From Gemmatimonadota bacterium (lineage in GTDB: Bacteria; Gemmatimonadota; Gemmatimonadetes; Longimicrobiales; Gaopeijiaceae), in assembly GCA_022561145.1 (NCBI GenBank), contig JADFRS010000012.1:1-42635 (forward strand): DNA of 42,635 nt, read 5' to 3'. The notes beneath the pieces are model-generated. The model saw only the letters and a program-made list of their open reading frames with translations, did no database searches and was not told where the DNA came from. Below, piece after piece: positions 1 to 8,091 of this stretch. A program made the position numbers and the translations under genes. Every line of letters begins with the position of its first letter. The stretch's first letter is position 1.

Positions 1-1
1 G

Positions 2-1651
2 TTCGCGCTACTCGTGCTGATGGCTGCCGGCTTTTGGATGGCTCAGCGAAGCCCGGCCGCCGACTCGCCGCAGATGGCCGACGACGTTGAAGCGGCGACA
101 GCGCTCGCGTCGGGCGCCGCCGAGAACGGCCAGCAAAAACTGTACGTGCTCAGCAGCGCCGGAAACGACGTCACCGTCATCGATGTCGCCACCAACGAGA
201 TCATCGGCTCGATCGAAGTCGGCGACCGCCCGCACGGCATCGCGGCGCCCGCCTCCCAAGACGTTCTCTACATCGCCACCGAGTTCGACAACGGATTGGT
301 GGTGGTGGATCCGATGCACGACGTCGTCGTGAAGAAGTACAACGTCTTCGGCGAGCGGCCGAACGAGATCGACGTCACTTCCGACGGCCGCTTCATTTAC
401 TTCCCGCTCTTCGCTGCCGGCGTCTACGAGGTCTTCGACACTCGCTCCGAAAAAGTCATCGCGCGCAGTCCGACCGACGGCTTTCCCCACAATGCGGTCG
501 TTTCGCCAGACGACCGGTTCATGTTGCTCTCGGCCATGGATCGCGGCGATCGGCCGATCGAAGCACTCCAAGAGCTCGGCCTCCCGATCAGCAACAACGA
601 GAGCATCTATGTCGTCGATCTGTCGGATCACTCGGTGGTGGCCAAGATCCCAACCGGAGACGCGCCGCGCCCGATCGCTCTCTCACCGGACGGCAAGCGA
701 TTGTTCGTGAATCGTGACGAGCTCATGGGCTTCCTCGTGCTCGATCTCGAGAAACGCACCGTCGTCGCCGAGGTCACCCTCGATCTGACCGAGGAGGAGC
801 GGGCGACGACCAGCCGCTGCCACGGCATCGGCGTCACCCCCGACGGGCGCGAAGTCTGGACCACCGACATCAACCACGGCCTGGTGTTCGCTTTCGACGT
901 GACCCAGGATCCGCCGCGACAGATCGCCAGAATGCAGACCGGCCGAAGCCCTCTTTGGCTGACAATCACTCCCGACGGACAGACCGTCTACGTCGCCAAT
1001 ACCGCGGACGACAGCATCTCGGTCGTCATCCTCCACGGCGCCGGGGAGAAGGCCTTCGTGGCCGGTGCGGACGTCACCGAGTTCGCGGCACGCACTCCAG
1101 AGGAGCAGGAAGAGGTCTACCGACAGCGCCGCGTGTACGACGCCGTCGCCGACTTTCCCAAGCCCCTCATCGCCGCCATCCATGGCTACTGCCTGGGCGG
1201 CGGCGCCGAGCTCGCGCTGGGCTGCGACATCCGTGTGGCAGACCGGACCGCGCGCTTCAGCCAAGCAGAAATTCGACTCGGCCTCATCCCCGGCGCGGGC
1301 GGGACCCAACGGCTGGCCCGCCTTGTGGGACCGGGCCAAGCCATGCGAATCGCGCTCACGGGAGACTACGTGGACGCCGAAGAGGCATTCCGGATAGGGC
1401 TGGTCGAGATCCTCGTGGAGGAGGGCCGACACCTCGAGAAGGCACGCGAGTTGGCCGGCCGCATGGCCCGTTGGAGCCCGGTGGCGCTGCGTCTGGCCAA
1501 GAAGGCCGTGCGCGCCTCCATGGAGCTGCCGCTCACCGAGGGATTGGCCCTCGAGAAGCGGCTCTTCCTCGAAGCCTTCGCGAGCGAGGACGGGCGCGAG
1601 GGCGTACGGGCCTTCGTAGAAAAGCGAGATCCCGTGTTCACAGGAAGGTAG
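2..1651 (+). CDS. YVTN beta-propeller fused to truncated crotonase (5' partial)
   Basis: The reading frame is open to the window edge. Codons before the first ATG (14) encode a hydrophobic stretch that continues into a signal-peptide-like N-terminus, so the true start probably lies upstream. Counting from that ATG, residues 40-338 are a YVTN/40-residue-repeat propeller, with repeated blades of the type VTVIDVATNEIIGSIEVGD and SPDGKRLFVNRD, typical of secreted or periplasmic proteins. At residues 337-341 (about 1019-1036) the blade motif SISVV runs directly into a crotonase. Residues 339-545 match enoyl-CoA hydratase from the oxyanion-hole segment AFVAGAD onward. Both catalytic glutamates are present (E399 in GGGAEL, E419 in QAEI), and so is PGAGGTQRL. 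About 50 N-terminal crotonase residues, including the usual LNRP-x-NAL strand, are missing, and the propeller lacks its last blade. A secreted propeller joined to a cytosolic CoA enzyme makes little functional sense, so this is probably a deletion fusion or an assembly chimera. Confidence 0.8.
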   Translation, partial: FALLVLMAAGFWMAQRSPAADSPQMADDVEAATALASGAAENGQQKLYVLSSAGNDVTVIDVATNEIIGSIEVGDRPHGIAAPASQDVLYIATEFDNGLVVVDPMHDVVVKKYNVFGERPNEIDVTSDGRFIYFPLFAAGVYEVFDTRSEKVIARSPTDGFPHNAVVSPDDRFMLLSAMDRGDRPIEALQELGLPISNNESIYVVDLSDHSVVAKIPTGDAPRPIALSPDGKRLFVNRDELMGFLVLDLEKRTVVAEVTLDLTEEERATTSRCHGIGVTPDGREVWTTDINHGLVFAFDVTQDPPRQIARMQTGRSPLWLTITPDGQTVYVANTADDSISVVILHGAGEKAFVAGADVTEFAARTPEEQEEVYRQRRVYDAVADFPKPLIAAIHGYCLGGGAELALGCDIRVADRTARFSQAEIRLGLIPGAGGTQRLARLVGPGQAMRIALTGDYVDAEEAFRIGLVEILVEEGRHLEKARELAGRMARWSPVALRLAKKAVRASMELPLTEGLALEKRLFLEAFASEDGREGVRAFVEKRDPVFTGR

Positions 1652-1657
1652 ACGCGC

Positions 1658-1870
1658 ATGAGCCTCCGTTGGACTCGCTGGGCCGTCGCCGCATATCTCC
1701 TCTTCTTCGTCGCCGCGGTCACCTGGCCGGGCATCCTGCCATTCAACAGGGTCGAGCCGCGCATCTTCGGCATGCCGTTCGTCATGGCCTGGCATGCGGG
1801 CCTGTTGATGTTCACCGGAATCGTGCTTTACCTGGTGGACCGGGTGGAGTCACGGGAGCGCAAGAAGTGA
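1658..1870 (+). CDS. DUF3311-like small membrane protein, symporter partner
   Basis: This 70-residue protein has two hydrophobic helices (about residues 8-28 and 43-62) and a basic C-terminal tail. The pattern of a WPGILPFN-like loop between two helices, placed directly before a sodium:solute symporter gene, is typical of the DUF3311 family, whose members are thought to be accessory subunits of SSS transporters. The gene begins 6 bases after the crotonase stop and ends 37 bases before the symporter start. A second protein of the same kind precedes the second symporter at 13255. Family assignment rests on size, topology and context. No catalytic residues are expected, and the role in the transporter complex is inferred. 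Confidence 0.7.
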   Translation: MSLRWTRWAVAAYLLFFVAAVTWPGILPFNRVEPRIFGMPFVMAWHAGLLMFTGIVLYLVDRVESRERKK

Positions 1871-1907
1871 GCGTGTTCAGAGCCCTCGCCGCCGAGGCCC
1901 GCCGCTG

Positions 1908-3407
1908 ATGGAGCGATGGCAGGTCATCCTCGCGGTCATCGTGGTGTACCTGGCCGTCACGCTGGGGATCGGCCTGGCGGCCGGCCGGCGAAGCTCCAAG
2001 AGCGTGGCCGGCTTCGTGGCCGGCGACCGCGAATTCGGTCTGCTGGTCATGTACTTCGTGACCGGCGCGAGCGTCTTCTCCGCATTTGCCTTTCTGGGCG
2101 GACCGGGATGGGCGTACTCAAGGGGCGCCGCCGCCTTCTACATCCTGAGCTACGGCGTGCTGGGCATGGCTCCCTGGTACTGGATCGGCCCGAGAGTCGC
2201 CCGGGTTGGCCGACGCATGGGGTATGTGACACAGGCCCAACTGCTCGTGGGCCGCTTCCCTTCCCGGTTCCTCTCGGTGTTGGTCGCCACGCTCACGGTG
2301 GTTGCGTTCGTGCCGTACATCACGCTCCAGATGAGTGGCGCTGGCATCGTGATCGAGGCGGTTACCGACGGGCACGTGTCTTTTGCGGTGGGTGCGGGGG
2401 TCGCCTATGGCATCGTGATCATCTACGTATTGAGCAGCGGCGTGGTGGCCGTGGGATGGACCAATACGTTCCAAGGGATCTTCATGCTGGCCGTAGCCTG
2501 GGCCCTGGGCATCTACCTCCCCTACCGGCTGTATGGCGGAATCGGGCCCATGTTCGAGCAGATCGCCGCGGCCCGCCCGGAGCTTCTCACCCCGCCGGGG
2601 CTGACGAAGTCGGGCGACCCCTGGACCTGGGGCGGATACAGCACGGCGATCCTGGTGAGCGCGATCGGGCTCCAGATGTGGCCGCACCTGTTCATGAAGG
2701 CCTTCACGGCTCGCAGCGACGATATCATCCGCCGGACGGTGATCCTCTTCCCGACCTTCCAGCTCTTCCTGATACCAGTGTTCCTTATTGGGTTCGCGGG
2801 CGTGCTGTTCCCTGAGACACCTCCCGACCCGGACTTCATCCTTCCGTTCCTGGTGCTGCGGACGGGACTGCCGGCGCTGGTCGTGGGCCTCTTCTGCGCC
2901 GGTGCTCTGTCGGCGTCCATGTCGACCGGAGATGCACTCCTCCACGGAGCCGCGTCGGTGGTGGTCGAGGACGGTGTGCGGCCCTTCATGGACCTGAGCG
3001 ACAAACAGCGGCGGACCATGATGCGGGTGTTGATTGTGGTGGTCGGCCTGGTGGCCTATTGGCAGGCGCTGGACGCGGAGAGTTCCCTGGTTCAGCTGCT
3101 GCTCGGCTCCTACGGGATCATCTGCCAGCTCGCCCCACCGGTGTTGGCCGCCCTCTATTGGCGTAGGGCGACCACGGCAGGCGTGGTCGCCGGCTTGTTA
3201 GCGGGTGCGGGTACGGCTGTGTTCTTTTTCCTCTCCGGAGAGTTACGCCCATTGGACCTCCACGAAGGGATCCTCGGGTTGATGGTGCACATTCCCGTGC
3301 TGATCGGCGTAAGCCTGGCGACGCCGGCCCAGGACGCCGAGCATGTGGCCCACTTCGTCGAAAGCGGTACAGACCCTCTGACCGGACGGGAGGCACACCA
3401 TGCCTGA
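1908..3407 (+). CDS. Sodium:solute symporter (SSS family)
   Basis: This 499-residue integral membrane protein has about 13 hydrophobic segments, the normal size and topology for the SSS (PutP/PanF/MctP) family, which couples Na+ entry to uptake of small solutes. The segment GALSASMSTGDALL near residues 330-343 corresponds to the serine/threonine-rich helix that forms the Na2 site in this family. The N-terminal helix begins at once with no cleavable signal, as is usual. The substrate cannot be read from the sequence. The preceding DUF3311 protein and the general look suggest the organic-acid or monocarboxylate branch, which is inference. The start ATG at 1908 follows the small partner gene, and the 3' end overlaps the chorismate mutase gene by 8 bases, so the three genes are probably co-transcribed. 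Confidence 0.88.
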   Translation: MERWQVILAVIVVYLAVTLGIGLAAGRRSSKSVAGFVAGDREFGLLVMYFVTGASVFSAFAFLGGPGWAYSRGAAAFYILSYGVLGMAPWYWIGPRVARVGRRMGYVTQAQLLVGRFPSRFLSVLVATLTVVAFVPYITLQMSGAGIVIEAVTDGHVSFAVGAGVAYGIVIIYVLSSGVVAVGWTNTFQGIFMLAVAWALGIYLPYRLYGGIGPMFEQIAAARPELLTPPGLTKSGDPWTWGGYSTAILVSAIGLQMWPHLFMKAFTARSDDIIRRTVILFPTFQLFLIPVFLIGFAGVLFPETPPDPDFILPFLVLRTGLPALVVGLFCAGALSASMSTGDALLHGAASVVVEDGVRPFMDLSDKQRRTMMRVLIVVVGLVAYWQALDAESSLVQLLLGSYGIICQLAPPVLAALYWRRATTAGVVAGLLAGAGTAVFFFLSGELRPLDLHEGILGLMVHIPVLIGVSLATPAQDAEHVAHFVESGTDPLTGREAHHA

Positions 3408-3753
3408 GTCCCAAGACCCCGACCGACCCCAAGACGGACCGGACCGGGAGCGCCTGGCCGAGGTCCGAGAGCGCATCGTGGAGCTCGACCACGAGTTGAT
3501 CCGCCTGATCGGCGAGCGCCGAGACCTCGTGCTCGAAGCGGGTCGCATCAAGGAGGCGCTCGGACTGCCGGTCATGGATCCCGCGAGGGAAGCAATCGTG
3601 GTGAGAAGGGCGGCGGAGAGAGCGCGGGAATTGGGGGTCGACGAAGAACTCGCCCGCGACGTGGTCTGGCGCATCATCGCGTCAGCCCGCTCGGCTCAGA
3701 CCGGCACGACCGAATGGGGGCCCCCGCCCCCGCCCGTAGACGAATCGCCCTAG
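3400..3753 (+). CDS. Chorismate mutase, AroQ-type single domain
   Basis: This 117-residue all-helical protein converts chorismate to prephenate in phenylalanine and tyrosine synthesis. Residues 13-95 match the AroQ fold: a first helix with RERIVELDHELIRLIGERR, a following KEALGLPV turn with its conserved lysine, and DPAREAIVVRRA, which supplies the arginine-glutamate pair of the active site. The tail after residue 100 is proline-rich and probably disordered. There is no signal peptide, so it should be cytosolic, and no fused prephenate dehydratase or DAHP synthase domain. It overlaps the symporter stop by 8 bases, which suggests translational coupling, although a functional link between the two is not obvious. 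Stand-alone AroQ proteins of 90-120 residues are common. Confidence 0.85.
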   Translation: MPESQDPDRPQDGPDRERLAEVRERIVELDHELIRLIGERRDLVLEAGRIKEALGLPVMDPAREAIVVRRAAERARELGVDEELARDVVWRIIASARSAQTGTTEWGPPPPPVDESP

Positions 3754-3759
3754 AGCTTT

Positions 3760-4770
3760 CTAGTCCGCCCTTCGAGCCGGGCCGAGCACCGCCACCACAG
3801 CGCTCGCACTGCCCACCGGTACGCGCAGCGCGAATGCGCCGCCCGGCGGTGTCACGCCCCTGATCAGGTGGGGATTGAGTCGACGCACCTCGGCCACATC
3901 GATGTGCAGACCCTCAGCCACCGTTGCGAGTGCCGTACCGCCCGGAGCCCAGACCACGTCGAACGCGTACGGGCTGGCCAGCTCGAACTCGAAGCCCCGT
4001 GCCGCCGCGGACTGCGCCAATCGAGTAGCGGCGAGCAAGCGCGGCACGTAGTTGGCGGTCTCCCGCGGCAGATGGTCGATGATCTCCCAGTATAAAGCCT
4101 CGTCCCCTTCCCTTGCGGACGCGTGCCGTCTGAGCGCACGCGAGACGCGGCTCGGGCCGGCGTTGTAGGCCGCCGCGGCGAGGTACCACGATCCATAACG
4201 CTCATGGAGCCGGGCCAAATAGGCGAGCGCCGCATCGGTCGCCCGAATCGGATCTCGTCGCTCGTCCACGTAGGCGTCCACGCGAAGTCCGTACGCCCTG
4301 GCCGTGCCGCTCATGAACTGCCACATCCCCGTGGCTGCAACAGGCGAGCGTGCGTCGGTCGTGAACCCTGATTCGATCATCGCCAGGTAAATGAGCTCCT
4401 GCGGCATCTCGCGCTCGGCGAGCTTGGTGCGAATCATTTCCGCGTACAGCCCCTCGCGAGCCAACAATCCCTCGAAAGCGATCCGCTCGTCGGTCGAGAA
4501 CCGCTCCATCCAGTACTCGACTCGCTCGTTGACTTCGGTCGGCAACGGCAGACCCAACGAGGCGGTCGACTCCGCCTGAGCTTCGAGCGTGGCTTCACCA
4601 GCGTCGTTCGTGAACGCGTCATCCGATCCCAGGGTAAGGCCCAGAATCAGAAATACGACCGAGCAGATGAGCGCCAGGACCCGCAGCAACCGGTGCCCGC
4701 CTGCTAATTTTTCGGGCTGAAGGGTCCGCTTCGCGGCCCTCAGCCATCTATTTGTCTTCATGGAGTCCAT
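3760..4770 (-). CDS. Membrane-anchored lytic transglycosylase (SLT domain) with LysM-like tail
   Basis: This 336-residue protein should cleave peptidoglycan between MurNAc and GlcNAc. Residues 29-48 form one hydrophobic segment, giving an uncleaved anchor or signal peptide. Residues 105-215 are a family-1 (MltD/Slt) transglycosylase domain, with catalytic glutamate E133 in AMIESGF, then VAATGMWQFM and AAAYNAGPSRV, the characteristic motifs. The C-terminal 80 residues contain a LysM-like stretch (TVAEGLHIDVAEVRRLNPHL) that may bind glycan. The start at 4770 is chosen because an AGAAGAAGG purine tract lies 4 bases upstream, and a second in-frame ATG at 4761 is possible. The gene converges on the chorismate mutase gene with only 6 bases between stops. 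Upstream lies the terminator of the rpmA operon, so it must have its own promoter in 4771-4845. Confidence 0.88.
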   Translation of the reverse strand: MDSMKTNRWLRAAKRTLQPEKLAGGHRLLRVLALICSVVFLILGLTLGSDDAFTNDAGEATLEAQAESTASLGLPLPTEVNERVEYWMERFSTDERIAFEGLLAREGLYAEMIRTKLAEREMPQELIYLAMIESGFTTDARSPVAATGMWQFMSGTARAYGLRVDAYVDERRDPIRATDAALAYLARLHERYGSWYLAAAAYNAGPSRVSRALRRHASAREGDEALYWEIIDHLPRETANYVPRLLAATRLAQSAAARGFEFELASPYAFDVVWAPGGTALATVAEGLHIDVAEVRRLNPHLIRGVTPPGGAFALRVPVGSASAVVAVLGPARRAD

Positions 4771-4845
4771 GGGACCTTCTTCTTTCTATTTATCCTGCAA
4801 TCATCCTGCCTTACGAATTAACGGACCAAAAGATGCATATCCATA

Positions 4846-4882
4846 CAAAACGGCCTGCCCAGCCGCATGGCGAAGCAGACCG
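4846..4882 (-). terminator. Rho-independent terminator after rpmA
   Basis: On the minus strand, about 20 bases after the rpmA stop, two 14-base arms (4869-4882 and 4851-4864) can pair around the loop ATGC. There is one mismatch and three G-T wobbles, and the hairpin is followed at once by TTTTG. Stem, small loop and T-run together make a convincing intrinsic terminator for the rng-rplU-rpmA transcript, and it separates that transcript from the transglycosylase gene downstream. Pairing was worked out by hand and no folding energy was computed. Confidence 0.65.
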
Positions 4883-4902
4883 TCGAAATCTTTCGTTAGG
4901 AA

Positions 4903-5154
4903 CTATTCGGGGTGTACCGACACCGCCTTTCGGCCGCGAACTCGCTCGAACCGCACGATTCCGTCGGCCCTGGCATAGAGCGTGTCATCTCTGCCCTTGC
5001 CTACGTTCCACCCAGGATGGAAGCGCGTGCCGCGCTGCCTGATCAGAATGCTCCCAGCTGTCACCCGCTCGCCCCCAAAGCGCTTGATGCCCAAGTATTG
5101 GGGGTTGCTGTCGCGGCCGTTCCTGCTGGAGCCTACGCCCTTCTTATGTGCCAT
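4903..5154 (-). CDS. rpmA: 50S ribosomal protein L27
   Basis: This 83-residue protein is the large-subunit ribosomal protein L27, which lies near the peptidyl-transferase centre. It begins [19 protein letters not shown], the highly conserved basic N-terminus of the mature protein, followed by the [23 protein letters not shown] core. No N-terminal extension of the kind cleaved by Prp protease in Firmicutes is present. Length is normal. It lies 30 bases downstream of rplU, the usual arrangement, and is followed by a strong hairpin terminator. Confidence 0.98.
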   Translation of the reverse strand: MAHKKGVGSSRNGRDSNPQYLGIKRFGGERVTAGSILIRQRGTRFHPGWNVGKGRDDTLYARADGIVRFERVRGRKAVSVHPE

Positions 5155-5184
5155 CGGTTCGTCCTGTGCGTGCCGGTCGCTACG

Positions 5185-5496
5185 TCAGATCGCGATCTGA
5201 TCGACTCGGACCTCCGTGAACCTCTGCCGATGCCCCGCCTTCCTGCGGTAGCCCTTACGGCGCTTGCGCTTGAAGATCACGAGCTTCTTCTCTCTCCCGT
5301 GCTGGATCACCTCGGCCGTAACCGAAGCGCCCTTCACGAGAGGCTGGCCGACCGAGACGCTGTCTCCGTCGGATGCCAGCAAAACCTCATCGAACGTGAC
5401 GGTGTCACCCGGCGCGGCGTTGAGCGAAGGAATACGAATCTTCCTTCCCGGTACCGCCCGGAATTGTTTACCACCGGTCCGAAATAGAGCGTACAT
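5185..5496 (-). CDS. rplU: 50S ribosomal protein L21
   Basis: This 103-residue protein is the large-subunit ribosomal protein L21. It starts [20 protein letters not shown] and ends with the conserved basic segment [22 protein letters not shown] that contacts 23S rRNA. The frame is open further upstream, but the ATG at 5496 is chosen because it matches the family N-terminus and has GAGG about 5 bases upstream. It is followed by rpmA, and a candidate promoter lies 45-70 bases upstream of the start. In many bacteria rplU-rpmA is joined to an RNase E/G gene, and here that gene, rng, is one gene further upstream. Confidence 0.98.
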   Translation of the reverse strand: MYALFRTGGKQFRAVPGRKIRIPSLNAAPGDTVTFDEVLLASDGDSVSVGQPLVKGASVTAEVIQHGREKKLVIFKRKRRKGYRRKAGHRQRFTEVRVDQIAI

Positions 5497-5540
5497 GTGT
5501 GCCTCGATCACATCGAAAACAGTAGCCGTATAGCCTGAGA

Positions 5541-5568
5541 AATTTAGAAAAGCGGAGGCTCGGGTCAA
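5541..5568 (-). promoter_or_regulatory. Candidate sigma-70-type promoter for rplU-rpmA
   Basis: On the minus strand, TTGACC (5563-5568) and TAAATT (5541-5546) are separated by 16 bases. They match the -35 consensus at 5 of 6 and the -10 consensus at 4 of 6 positions. The pair lies in the 93-base gap between the metallo-hydrolase stop and the L21 start and would leave a leader of about 40 bases. It would allow the ribosomal protein genes to be transcribed separately from rng. This is a motif match only. Confidence 0.45.
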
Positions 5569-5589
5569 GGTGTCCGGGGGCCGGAGCGT

Positions 5590-6408
5590 CTAACGCGCCG
5601 GTACTAGAGGGGACGGAGTAAACACGAGGATCCTCCGTTCCGTCAGCCCAGAGCCCGCCGGGAGGTCGAGAATGTTGCGAGAAACGACCTTCATACCGTC
5701 CACACCTCTGGTCACGATTTGGCGCGGCCCTAGGTCGATCGGACCCTCCCCCGGCTCGAGCTCAGGAATGCGGTAGTGCATGGGGATCAAGTACATCGGC
5801 TTCAGGACATCCATGATGTGCTCGATGGCCTCGGAGGAGAGGATGTGGTAGTCGGCATCCAGCGGTAGCATGAGAATGTCGATGCGTCCGAGAGCCGCTG
5901 CGACAGCATCCGTCAAAGGACCATTATCACCGAAGTGGGCGATGCGGAGACCACCCACCTCGACCACCCAGATGGTGTTACGCTGACCGAATTCATGCCC
6001 GTCGGGATCGGCGTGCTTGCCCGTTACGCCCACGAGATCGATCTCGCCGACCGAGTACCGCCCGGGATATCGGAGCACACGCTGATGTTCGGGCCAAGGC
6101 ACGGGACGACCCCTGAACTCCCCTCCATCGTGATCGTAATGGGGGTGCGTGATCACCACCGCGTCGGCCTCTAGGCCCTTCGGAAATTCGTAGCCGAGCC
6201 AAATACGGTCCGCATAGGGATCGAGCAAGACCCGAGTACCTTGCGGCCCTGTGATCCGGAAGGAAGCGTGCGCGATGTACTCGATGCGGAGCGAGCCCCC
6301 GGTGGGGGGCTCCTGAGCGTTGGAAGGCGCGGGAGCCATCGCCGCGACCCAGGAGGCGATCGTGACGGCGGCCAATGCCCTGCCGACGCCCACGCCCCAC
6401 CCACACAT
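5590..6408 (-). CDS. Secreted metallo-beta-lactamase-fold hydrolase
   Basis: This 272-residue protein has an N-terminal hydrophobic signal sequence (about residues 8-31, with a likely cut after SNA-Q) and a UlaG-like metallo-beta-lactamase fold. The metal motif HxHxDH is intact as H88-P-H90-Y-D92-H93. Further metal or active-site candidates follow, including the aspartate in HFGDNG and the histidine in YLIPMHYR. Proteins of this type are usually listed as MBL-fold metal-dependent hydrolases of unknown substrate, and the signal peptide points to the periplasm. Its ATG overlaps the rng stop by one base (TGATG), so translation is probably coupled to rng. A periplasmic hydrolase between an RNase gene and the ribosomal protein genes is unusual. 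The substrate is unknown. Confidence 0.83.
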   Translation of the reverse strand: MCGWGVGVGRALAAVTIASWVAAMAPAPSNAQEPPTGGSLRIEYIAHASFRITGPQGTRVLLDPYADRIWLGYEFPKGLEADAVVITHPHYDHDGGEFRGRPVPWPEHQRVLRYPGRYSVGEIDLVGVTGKHADPDGHEFGQRNTIWVVEVGGLRIAHFGDNGPLTDAVAAALGRIDILMLPLDADYHILSSEAIEHIMDVLKPMYLIPMHYRIPELEPGEGPIDLGPRQIVTRGVDGMKVVSRNILDLPAGSGLTERRILVFTPSPLVPAR

Positions 6409-7931
6409 CAGGCCGCTGCGTACTTCGCTGTGACGTCGGTCTCGGCCGGGCCCGAGAGGAATCGGAAGTCGTCTTGCCCCAAGAGCGGGTCGTCCCTCAC
6501 GTCTACCTTGATCTTGGTGTAGCGCGACATCCTACGCACGAACCCGGGCTCCTCCTCCAATATGCGCAGGGCCACCTCGGGGTGGACCTTCACCAGGATC
6601 GACTTTTCCGCGCCGCTCGATCCCGCGCGCTTGAGTGATCGTTCGATGGTGCGGACGACGGTGGCCGGCGCCTGGATACGGCCGCGGCCACTACAGGTGG
6701 GGCACGTGAGCGTGAGCGACTGGAACAGAGACGGGCGCACACGCTGTCGCGTCATCTCGACGAGACCGAGGCTGGAGACCTCGAACGCCTTGGTCCTCGC
6801 TCTGTCCCGCCCAAGGTGCGTCCTCAGCTCGTGGAGCACCTTGTCGCGATTCTGCTGAGACTCCATGTCGATGAAGTCACAGACGATGATGCCACCCACG
6901 TCCCTTAGCCTGAGCTGCTTCGCGATCTCGCGCGCCGCATCCATGTTGACCTTGAGGATGGTGCTCTCCGGATCCTTCTTGCCCGTGTAGCGCCCCGTGT
7001 TCACGTCGATCGAGACCAACGCCTCGGTCGGCTCGATCACAATGTGACCGCCAGAGGGGAGGTCCACCCTCCTGTGGAACGTGCGTTGCACCTCTTCTCC
7101 GATCCCGTACTTGTCGAAGAGAGGCACCGGGTCATCGTGGAAGCGGACCCGATCCTTGAGCTCGGGATCCACATTCTTCACGTACTGGAGGATCTCGCTG
7201 TAGACGTCCCTGTTGTCCACGATCACCGAGCCGAACTTGTCGCTGAACAGGTCGCGGATCACTCCGCTGATCAGCTTCGCCTCACGGTGCACCGTGACGG
7301 GAGCCTTGGAGGAATCGGCGCGCTTCTTGATCTTGTTCCAGGTCGCCCTGAGGCGCTTGAACTCCCTCTCGAACGTTGCCTTGGTAAGCTCCTCACCGAC
7401 CGTGCGTACGATGATCCCGCCCGCGTTCTCGGGAAGGATGCTCTTGCCGAGCTTCTTCAGGCGGGCACGTTCGTCGCGCTGCTCGATCTTGCGGCTCACA
7501 CCGACGCGTGAGGCGCCCGGCATGTAGACCAGGAAGCGCCCCGGTAGCGAGATCTGTGCGGTCAGGCGGGAACCCTTTGTGCCGATGGGTTCTTTCGTGG
7601 CCTGCACGATGATCTCCTGACCCTTCTTGATCAGGTCCTGGATGGGCGGATACTTCCGGGATCTGCGATTCCGGCCGCGCCCACCATTGTCATCGTCGTC
7701 GTCCTCGTGCTCCAGGTCGGCGACGTGTAGAAAGCCCGCCTTCTCCGTCCCGATGTCCACGAACGCCGCTTGAATGCCGGGCAGAACCGCCTCGACACGG
7801 CCGAGGAAGATATCCCCGACGATGCGCCCCTGATCAGGGCGGTCGAACATGATTTCTACGAGCTTGTTGTCTTCTACCATGGCCACCCAGGACTCGTGCC
7901 GGGTGGCCGTTATCAAAATATCCCTCTCCAA
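6408..7931 (-). CDS. rng: Ribonuclease G/E family endoribonuclease
   Basis: This 507-residue enzyme is an RNase G-type endoribonuclease for rRNA maturation and mRNA decay. An N-terminal S1 RNA-binding domain (about 35-130) carries an acidic-then-basic insertion at 74-93. The catalytic metal-binding aspartates are D309 in SIDVNTGR and D352 in CDFIDME. The Zn-link cysteines C410 and C413 (CPTCSGRGR), which join dimers, are present. There is no long C-terminal degradosome scaffold, so it resembles RNase G more than E. coli RNase E. The start is a TTG codon at 7931, supported by GGAG 8 bases upstream, and no better in-frame ATG exists before the conserved DILITAT segment. It heads a transcript with the MBL-fold gene, with rplU-rpmA further down. 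Confidence 0.95.
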   Translation of the reverse strand: MERDILITATRHESWVAMVEDNKLVEIMFDRPDQGRIVGDIFLGRVEAVLPGIQAAFVDIGTEKAGFLHVADLEHEDDDDDNGGRGRNRRSRKYPPIQDLIKKGQEIIVQATKEPIGTKGSRLTAQISLPGRFLVYMPGASRVGVSRKIEQRDERARLKKLGKSILPENAGGIIVRTVGEELTKATFEREFKRLRATWNKIKKRADSSKAPVTVHREAKLISGVIRDLFSDKFGSVIVDNRDVYSEILQYVKNVDPELKDRVRFHDDPVPLFDKYGIGEEVQRTFHRRVDLPSGGHIVIEPTEALVSIDVNTGRYTGKKDPESTILKVNMDAAREIAKQLRLRDVGGIIVCDFIDMESQQNRDKVLHELRTHLGRDRARTKAFEVSSLGLVEMTRQRVRPSLFQSLTLTCPTCSGRGRIQAPATVVRTIERSLKRAGSSGAEKSILVKVHPEVALRILEEEPGFVRRMSRYTKIKVDVRDDPLLGQDDFRFLSGPAETDVTAKYAAA

Positions 7932-8091
7932 AACTGTTACTCCGTTTTCTCGTTCTCGGCGCCGCCGCGCACTGTCAGCTCTTCGTGAGCCCCGGGCCCG
8001 CCCATGCCACCCTCAGGTGCTAACATGCGACGGAATCCGGCCACTCCGGAGCGTGATGTCGCGGCCTATTCGGCCCGAGAAACCTTTAGTG

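Noticed and set aside
683-1795. Long open frame of 370 codons on the minus strand opposite the chimera gene
   Set aside because: Such antisense frames are common in GC-rich DNA; composition (His, Arg, Asp-rich) and lack of motifs mark it as a shadow of the + strand gene.
3750-3765. Near-palindrome CTAGAGCTTTCTAG between the chorismate mutase and transglycosylase stops
   Set aside because: Too short, and not a proper stem-loop; no protein-binding site can be argued from it.
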